Positions 56,065-64,000 of a DNA stretch of 64,000 bases are shown here, piece by piece. Position 1 is the first letter of the stretch. Every line of letters begins with the position of its first letter. The notes under the pieces were generated by a model that did not search any database, had not been told where the DNA came from, and saw only the letters and a program-made list of their open reading frames with translations. The stretch spans positions 32,357,429-32,421,428 of the forward strand of contig NC_134513.1 in assembly GCF_027942865.1 (NCBI RefSeq). The letters are read 5' to 3'. Source of the DNA: Odontesthes bonariensis (lineage: Eukaryota > Chordata > Actinopteri > Atheriniformes > Atherinopsidae). The translations under genes and the position numbers were made by a program.

Positions 56065-59000
56065 TCATAGTGCCGACTCCAGTGAGGAGTCCAGCTGGTC
56101 GTCATGGTGACTGGTGCTATCGCTGTCGCAGCTCTGCGTGCTGGAGTAGTTAGCTGCTTCCTGCAGCCGTAGCAGCATGTTCATCTGTGAACACAACACA
56201 GCAAACTATTAACTGACAGATACACAGGAAGGACAAGTTTCAAAGGCCTCAGCTGCATTTGCAGCCTGTTAAGTGTTGTTCTCCCTTGTGGTATTTGTCT
56301 GTTGGGGAGAATCCATTTATTCATTTATTCTTTAGCTACTCACATCTACTCTTTGTTTATTTCCTTTATGGTCCTCCTCCAAAAATAAACCATATGTTTG
56401 TTCATGCAGGCAATAATGACCTATAATTGTTACCAAATAGTATGCTTGTGAGAGCAACTGTATGTGAAGGGTCAAATTAGCACTGGTGAGCAAAAAAAGT
56501 TATGAACATAACTCAGAAGTGAGACAACCGCTGTCATGTCTGGGGGTTCAACTTGCATCCCATGGTTCAAAGTACCATGCATGATCGTTTGGTACAGAAC
56601 AAGGGCTTCTATTTCACTCTTGCAGTGTGTAGGAGCAGCAGTTTAGAGGACAGCCTTATGGGTCATATGTAAGAATATAAACAAAGGACTTATTTGGTCA
56701 TTTTGATTGGAGGTCTCTTTTTCTTTAAGCAGTTTCCAAAAAACCCTACTAAGCTGAATAACATTAAACTTAAAAGGCAAACTTAACTAACGATTTTAGC
56801 AGATAGATTTAGTTACCTTTAGATAGAGCGAGATAAGCAGTTTAACCAACTTTCCGGTTCTGTGTAAAGCTAATCCAGCTCACTGCTTAACATTCAATAT
56901 CTTTTGTTGTGAATTTTTTTTAAGTTGAAATGCAGTTTGCAAGTGCACTTGATAAACTGGCCAATGAGTTAGAAAATCAACAAGCACATTTCCTAAAATC
57001 TTGAATAATTCCTTTCAGTGTCCAGTAAGTTTAGGAATCGGTTTGCGCTGACTCCATAGGTCATTCAAGCAATCCCTAGTTCCTAAATGTTTCTTAGTGT
57101 AATGACACAAATCTTGTATTTTACAGAAGCACTTCCTAAACCTGCAACAAACCTGCAGTACGTCTCATCCCTGCTACAGAGCTAATGGTCTAAATAATGC
57201 TGCAGTGCTGCTGAATCTGGTGAATCGCTTCAAGTGTTCCTAAAATGAGCTTTGGCACACCTGTACTGAACGCTCACACACATTCTTGCTAAATCAAGCC
57301 TGTCATTTTTTGGATGACTACCCCTTAATTCCTCTTGGGCTGCAATAACCCACCAAATGGAATTTAATTCTCTCCCCACTGATTTTCCTTCCTCTCTTTC
57401 ATAAGAGTTCAACCCTTCTTGTGTGTGTGTGCCAGTGGGCTTGCTTTTCTATACTTGTGTGGTCTGAAAACAGCAAGCCCAGTGTAAATGTGGGGTTTGA
57501 TAGCTTTGTGGGGACCATGATTCTGGACTCCAAAAGAACGAAATAGCCTTTTGACAGTCAAAACTTGTTTTCAGGGTTAAGAATTAGGTTACAGGTAGAG
57601 TTAAGATTACAGGGCCAGGACGTGCATTATGTCACTAAAAAATCCCCACAAGGATAGTGAAAAACACTGATGCATGTGAGGTTTAAGAGTGTGCTGATGA
57701 GCTCAAACCACCTTCTCTGGCATTGTGCTTTCCAAAAGCTGTGATAACGCATGTTACAAATCCTACATTCTGATTTTCTGCTCTAAACCCTCCATAGTAA
57801 GCTCTGTAATGCCACAGCTGTTGTCCTCACCAGTGGGTCTCCCTCAGTGTCACTCTGAGACACTTGCTTGGACGATGCCCCCTCCTTGGACGAGCTGTAG
57901 CTGTCATATCCCACGTCTTCTGGCCTCAGCTGGAGCAGCGTCTGGCTGTCCTGCTGCAGTGAGGCGACGCTCCATGGATACGTGTCGTTCACCCACTTGG
58001 ACGGATCTTCCCACAAGGCTCTTTTACCATAAAGCTGCCAGGGATGGTTAAAAAAGATAGAGGGTACACATGAAAGATTAATTCATGTGTACGTGTCTTT
58101 GGTGACAGAGTGAGGTAGTTTTGATCATAAGATACATGTAATATGTTTATTGAACACTTATTTTCTGTTGAATTGTGTTTAACAGTTTTCTGAATCAGTC
58201 TAAAACAAAACGTACGATGATTTGATCATGCTAATCTACTGCTTTGAGTAATATATTTTTACCCAACAACACATAAGAGTGTATGAGATGTTGTAAAAAT
58301 CAGAGATTGTGGTGATAAATGTAGCAGTCACAGTGCCGTGTGGATTAAGAGTTTTTCAAACTTTGACAAAACCAACATTCCTGTGGGGGATGTTTACGTA
58401 TGTGGATAAAAACCAGATCTTCATTTTCTTTCCACAAAAGGAAAAAGAGACAGAAACTGCCTAATTTACGTTAACCTTCTACCCTTTTGAGAGTTTTTGG
58501 GGAGTCAAACTCGCAACAGACGCTCTCCATAAATTGGGATAAACTCGAATGAACAAAGAACCTTTCTGTTGGAGATGTTGGAGACTTACTATCTTATCTT
58601 CACCATAAATCGAAATTGACATTTTAACACCCTTTCCCACCAGAGAAAGAGACCAGATGGCTACACACGAACTGAGAAGACTTCACTAAGACTCACTTTT
58701 AGTCAAACCTTAAAACTATATTAAATGTGTTTGATAACCGTATACAATTTCTTTCAGGTTTCCAGCTTGATCACAAGACGCATATAGAGACAATTTGTAC
58801 GATTCTGGCTTAAATATTGACAAAGAACTGATTTTGGTGGAAAATGCCCAACCTGCCTGATGGAACCACATTGCCCCCTAGTGGTCTGCAGTGTTGATTA
58901 GTTGAACATTTAAAGGGGAACTCCGGGGCATTTGAAGCGCGTTTCCATTGCTAGAGGTTGTCAAATACTGATAGTAGGACACAGAGAGGTGCAAATCTGC

Positions 59001-62000
59001 GCTCCCTGTGTGGAGATCGCGCTGTGCGCACAGCGTGTCATGCGAGGCTAATACGTGGTGGCTAAGGGGCAAATGCTAACCCTTCCACGTAAAACAACAA
59101 CTTGCACACAGCAGAAATGTCACACCACTTTATAAACCATCCGACAATAAAGTCACAAGCCTTACCATCAAAACCATATGCATGGTTCTCACATTACTGG
59201 CATGGGGACGTTACAAAACAACTTTATAAACAGCATGTAACTCACCGGCTGGTTGTAGGCTCGCGCATGTGAAAGCCCAAAAGAGTCAATGGACGATAAT
59301 CCCATATACAAAACAATTATATTCTCTAGAAAAACTGCGTTCAAGTATTTAAAACATTACAACAATATTACTGGGTATGTATTGTTGTAATGTTTTAAAT
59401 ACTTGAACGCAGTTTTTCTAGAGAATATAATTGTTTTGTATATGGGATTATCGTCCATCGACTCTTTTGGGCTTTCACATGCGCGAGCCTACAACCAGCC
59501 GGTGAGTTACATGCTGTTTATAAAGTTGTTTTGTAACGTCCCCATGCCAGTAATGTGAGAACCATGCATATGGTTTTGATGGTAAGGCTTGTGACTTTAT
59601 TGTTGGATGGTTTATAAAGTGGTGTGACGTTTCTGCTGTGTGCAAGTTGTTGTTTTACGTGGAAGGGTTAGCATTTGCCCCTTAGCCACCACGTATTAGC
59701 CTCGCATGACACGCTGTGCGCACAGCGCGATCTCCACACAGGGAGCGCAGATTTGCACCTCTCTGTGTCCTACTATCAGTATTTGACAACCTCTAGCAAT
59801 GGAAACGCGCTTCAAATGCCCCGGAGTTCCCCTTTAAATCCCAGAGGACTCAGTAAAATGGACAAGATATATGCAACTATTAACTTTTAACGATGTCCCT
59901 TCGGTATCTATTTGGTATTTGTTTGGTATCCCCATTGTTAACACAGAAAATTAACATTGTGTGGTTCACTATTCATATGTCACGATTTCATAGATATTCA
60001 TCTGAATTTTGAAAGTCAAAATCATCAATTACGTTGTGTGTTATTTTGATGTCTTTATATTGCAAGTCTATGTTATATCTTTAATCTGCATATCTTAACA
60101 AGATGTGGTGTTTTCAGAATCACCGAGACAAATGTTCTATGAGACAGAGTAATGGAGAAATAAGAGTTTCTTTGTCTCATCCAGAAATCCCCACATAAAA
60201 ACAGATCATCTTACACAGACACCCAGGCAGACATTCACCACAGTTCAAGCATATCATTGGCTGAAAGAGTAGTGTAAGCTTACGTCACGCCCCGCCTCCG
60301 AGAGTCAAAACCCGGAGCCCGCGAAAAACACATGCCTCTTGCTTCTTGCCTCTTGCTTCTTGCTTCTTGCCTCTTGTTCCAGAAGAGTTTCAACCCAGAG
60401 TTTCAGAACAGAACAGAGAACAGTTGCTCAGAGAGATTTGGAGATGGTTTGAGCAGAAGAGAAGAGCTCACCAGAGTTTGGGAGTTTTCCCATAATCTCA
60501 GGAGAGAGCGGAAGGACGCGAGGATGAGCGATGCAGAGGACGACCGGAAGGAAGCCCTCCAGAACCCAGTGAGACCCCGGAGACGAGAAAGAAAGACCCG
60601 AACAAAGATAAGAACAGAATGAAGTTTTCCTACCAAGAAGCCAACTCCAAGCAACCTTTTATTAATCTTCTGTGAACTTAAGTTCACTTCATCAGAGAAG
60701 CAACGGACCAACTGACACTCGGAAGATTCGATCATCTAACCACAGCCCTCGGCACCATCGTTCCCGTTTCCCAGTGAAAGAAGCAACTGAGAAGTCCGCT
60801 AAAGTCAGCCACCACAACCAGGAAGGCCCAGAGAGCGGAAGAGAAATCCCCTCGGACCCCGCGTGGCCGCTGCCGTGTTCCGAGCTGACTAAGCAGAACT
60901 TCAGCACAGTAAGACCGACCCGTTTTCACCTTAAAGTGGGTTTGATGGATGTCTCGAGGCTTTCACAGAATGATACATTAATCCGAAATGTCAGTATTTA
61001 GCGTCAAATAGTCAGCCAACCCAAACTATTTGAATACATACAGTATCTCCCCATTCCCCATATTTTATTTTCCATTCACTAAGTGTTTTATATAATCACC
61101 CATATTCAATGCATCTCCTGTTTGTTTTAAAGGTTCATGTTTTGGTCATATCATTTTAATAAATAGTTCATATATCTATATATATGTTATAATCACAGAT
61201 TGTGTCGTATGCTTTCTTTACGTAATGTCTGTCCAACCAAACGAGAACTTTCACGAAAGTAGCGAGATATGAGACTGATTATTAATTGATTATTAATTGA
61301 TTATTAACTGATTATTAATTTAACATACCAGGATCGTAAGATTTTAACAGTTTTCCTACCTGACTGTAACTTAAAGTTAAAATAACGGTAGGTGGTGCCC
61401 TAAATTCGAGGTTTTAAGGTTTATTTGAGACAGTGAAAACGTCTTATAAATCCTTATATTTGATGCAAATGCCCCATTACGCTACATAAACATGTTCTTC
61501 TCAGTTTGATTATTAGTTTCATTTTGTTTTAACGGCAGTCACAATGAAACATGACAAACAAGGTTCAGCAAAACTAAAGTTGAGTTAAAGGACAAGACCG
61601 TTTTTTTGACATTGGGCCCTTGATTTCACATTATAACATGATGTTCTACTCACCCCTGCTTGTTGTTGGTAATTTGGAGCTGTTCCGAAGATATTCGAGA
61701 GGCGTCTGGCTGCTCTCTTGAGATATTCGGCCATGAAACGGTTTCCTATGGGCAACGTTACATAGGCACAAACTATGCTTTTTATAATTTATTAATTACT
61801 GTACACTAGCACTGATAACGTGGAGGTGCGTCGCTTACTTAAAAAAATCCGGGTTACTGTAATTTTGATTTTTTGTCGTAAAGTGGGTATACTGATGTCA
61901 TCGTCGTGCTACTACCACAGACAGCCCACAGACCTGCTGCCTATTTATTCATTCGGCTAAAATTCAAAATTACAGTAACCCGGATTTTTTTAAGTAAGCG

Positions 62001-62846
62001 ACGCACCTCCTCGTTATCAGTGCTAGTGTACAGTAATTAATAAATTATAAACAGCGTAGTTTGTGCCTGTATAACGTTGCCCATAGGAAACCGTTTCATG
62101 GCCGATATATCTCAAGAGAGCAGCCAGACGCCTCTCGAATATCTTCGGACAGCTCCAAATTACCAACAACAAGCAGGGGTGAGTAGAACATCATGTTATA
62201 ATGTGAAATCAAGGGCCCAATGTCAAAAAAACGGTCTTGTCCTTTAAAGTTAAAGTACTAAAGTCCTGGAAACGATTTACAATTTAAATACAGTAACAGT
62301 CCTCAGTTTGGTTAGAGAATATTGGAAATGAGGAATATAGCACTTTGACATTTAGAATTTCTTTTGTTTTAGATGAAAATATATTTAATTGTAAATTCAA
62401 TTGGAAATTAACCCAAACGTTTTGATAGTTCAAAAGAATTGTTACATATTGTGGAAAATCTGTAACTTGCAATCATAGAAGTGAAATACATATGTCACCA
62501 GGTTGTACCTGTAGTCCTTCCCGCACAGCCTCTAGCAGGTAGGGAACCAGGGAGTAGTTCCACAAGTCAGTGAACCAAACCCGAGAGCCTTCAACATCCA
62601 CAGGACAGGACAGGAAGAGACGAGGGCCTGCAGGGACAAAGGAGTGCAGATGATAGATGAAAGACACAGCACACAGCTTAACCAAGAATGGAGATATGGG
62701 TATTTTTTATTTTAATTTGAACAAGCATACACTTTAAAATGTCTGTTTAGAAATATAAAAAGATGTGATTGTATTCTGTAGACGGTGTCTAAAGATAAGA
62801 CACCACAGGAGTGGCAGTACTCGCCTAACAGTAAAGACACTAGAGA

Positions 62847-62914
<68 letters not shown>

Positions 62915-63116
62915 CTGACCTATGGTGACATCAGAGGAGCTGTGTGCTTCCAGGAAGCTGTTGAGGTGCTGCCAGGTCTTGGGGATCCAGTCAATGATCT
63001 TAATCAGGTCATTGCTGCGCATGTTCTTATCAATTTCTGTCTCTATCAGCTTCCGCCGCAGGAAGCGACCTAGGAAACCTTTGACTGGCTCTGTGTGGTT
63101 GGTGCACAGCACCCAC
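56065..63116 (-). CDS. Neuron navigator (NAV family), last four coding exons
   Basis: NAV proteins are large microtubule-binding, AAA-containing proteins guiding axon growth. Exons in the window: 62920-63116, 62509-62627, 57831-58034 and 56065-56184, with consistent phases. They encode CTNHTEPVKGFLGRFLRRKL, IIDWIPKTWQHLNSFLEAHS, then RVWFTDLWNYSLVPYLLEAV, LYGKRALWEDPSKWVNDTYP, LQLRPEDVGYDSYSSSKE, and the end MNMLLRLQEAANYSSTQSCD to a terminal SLESAL. This is the region after the AAA domain and the conserved C-terminus of NAV1-3. The first exon begins inside a codon, so the gene continues past the right edge. I cannot choose between paralogs. The 4.5-kb intron 58035-62508 holds two palindromic elements. 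Confidence 0.93.
58914..59833. mobile_element. 920-bp near-perfect palindromic TTAA element
   Basis: The element starts AGGGGAACTCCGG, ends with its reverse complement, and is flanked by TTAA (58910-58913, 59834-59837). The two arms of about 455 bp are almost identical inverted copies meeting near 59373 with a loop of only about 10-15 nt. A 64-residue frame appears in both arms because they are copies; it is not a gene. Differences between arms are few (for example 59145 A/T-type single changes), implying recent origin or arm correction. Confidence 0.88.
59838..61584. other. Unassigned block in the NAV intron, possibly a transposon remnant
   Basis: It contains a GC-richer stretch (60270-60950) with a promoter-like start, direct repeats of 'ttgcttcttgcctc', and open but unrecognisable frames on both strands (60332-60622 and 60672-61001 plus). 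The remainder is AT-rich. This compositional patch is unlike the surrounding intron and could be a solo LTR or the 5' part of a retroelement, but I see no terminal repeat pair. Confidence 0.35.
61276..61319. repeat. Four 11-bp tandem repeats (TGATTATTAAT)
   Basis: Four consecutive units of TGATTATTAAT, with one C substitution in the third. Confidence 0.9.
61589..62243. mobile_element. 655-bp TTAA-flanked foldback element
   Basis: Starts AGGACAAGACCG and ends with its complement; TTAA flanks both ends (61585-61588, 62244-62247). Arms of about 280 bp are near-identical inverted copies around a loop at about 61875-61960. Non-coding. Same architecture as the elements at 11038 and 58914 but unrelated arm sequence. 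Confidence 0.88.
62851..62912. repeat. (GT)31 microsatellite beside a NAV splice donor
   Basis: An uninterrupted GT run of about 62 bases ends only 6-7 bases from the donor of the exon at 62920-63116 (on the gene strand a CA run just inside the intron). Confidence 0.97.
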
Positions 63117-64000
63117 CTACGCCAGGACAGAAGATCAATGTTGAAATAAAAGCACAGGAGCTAATATATCAGCTCAACATCAAATGAGATTTCTCATCAA
63201 AGCTATTTATTTTTACACAGGACATAATGACAAATGTGAGGACATTTCTTCCATCAGTATAAAAGCATTAGAGCCCATTTTACTTTACCTAATGGCGTAA
63301 TCTTGAATTGATGTATGCCTCATGATAAGCTTTCTCTAATCGCAATGTATTTGTCAAATCATCAGTGAGTCAAACATGCCAAGCAGAAATGATCCTCACT
63401 TTGTATATGCATCACAGCTCATTAATTTTCATTTAGCAAGGCTAATTACCCTGCAGACACAATTACAGCACTCCCTGTGGAAGAATGCCTTTAGTTTACA
63501 CTCTGAGACCATACATGCAGATAAGCTATATCTCAATGGCAGTAATACCATTTGTACATAATATTTACAGTGAGCTTTTAAAATGTAATAGGATTAATAA
63601 TGCACAGAAATGATCAACAATATGGTGAGAAGCAGAAGTCCAATTTCAGTTATTGTGAATAGCAGAGTGAGCAAATGTTGACTTGATTTTTGGAAAACAT
63701 ATGGTTTCAAGACAGAGTTAAGCAAGATTTCCATTTTTATAAATTCAAACAACAAAAAAAGGAAAGAAAAAGGCCCAGATCTTTCATGCACTGAATCTGT
63801 TGAAGTCTTTTTTTCCCAAATCTTTGATGGTGTATAAATCAGTATGAATGTTGGGTGGGTCGTGGCAAACTTTCAGCTGGAGGTAGTCTGGTTCAGACTT
63901 TGAGGTGTGCTTAGGATCATTATTTTGCTGTAGAAGTTATCTTCTTTTTACCTTCAGGAGTTTACAAATCAAGTAATATTTGCTTCAGTACTTCACTGGT
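63117..64000 (-). other. NAV intron sequence to the window edge
   Basis: AT-rich with no recognised exon. The next upstream NAV exon must lie beyond 64000. Confidence 0.5.

Noticed and set aside
59675-59890. Frame beginning MPLSHHVLASHDTL, also present at 58878-59072
   Set aside because: The same peptide appears twice only because the two arms of the palindromic element are copies.
62840-63112. HTHTHT tail on the NAV exon frame
   Set aside because: It is the translated GT microsatellite beyond the splice donor at 62919, not protein.

Overview
The window is a piece of a teleost fish genome. Its genes are split by introns of 0.1-4.5 kb with GT-AG sites. Its protein complement is vertebrate (selenoprotein O, APEX1, OSGEP, a neuron navigator, an another-regulin micropeptide). 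Its spacers are full of fish-type DNA transposons (hAT, PIF/Harbinger, piggyBac, Tc1, TTAA-flanked foldback elements) plus one Ty3/Gypsy element. The exact species cannot be read from the sequence. Exons were assembled by hand from splice sites, reading phase and family recognition.

Layout: 1-0.3 kb, an interspersed repeat. 1.2-6.5 kb minus, SELENOO with its C-terminal in-frame TGA. 7.1-15.8 kb plus, gene A: a TIN2-type N-terminal domain (TINF2_N) spliced to a C2H2 zinc-finger exon, with two candidate terminal zinc-finger exons. 16.5-17.9 kb minus, APEX1. 21.4-26.2 kb plus, OSGEP, divergent from APEX1 as in mammals. 28.0-30.6 kb minus, a small four-exon gene resembling part of NUFIP2. 32.8-35.2 kb, a complete hAT element with an exact 8-bp target duplication. 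35.4-42.2 kb minus, gene B: a second TINF2_N/zinc-finger gene paralogous to gene A. 43.7-43.9 kb minus, a 51-aa membrane micropeptide (C4orf3, another-regulin). 44.2-52.4 kb minus, a Ty3/Gypsy retrotransposon with nearly identical 316-bp LTRs. 52.4-64 kb minus, the last four coding exons and probable long 3' UTR of a neuron navigator (NAV) gene that continues past the right edge.

The most interesting item is the pair of TINF2_N/C2H2 genes. TIN2 is the hub of the telomere shelterin complex. Here its N-terminal domain is spliced, with conserved intron phase, onto zinc-finger arrays in two paralogous loci about 20 kb apart (gene bodies) in opposite orientation. Gene A also carries two alternative terminal exons that look like duplicates of each other. 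Several domestic genes host nested transposons in their introns, and four long TTAA-flanked palindromes are scattered through the window.
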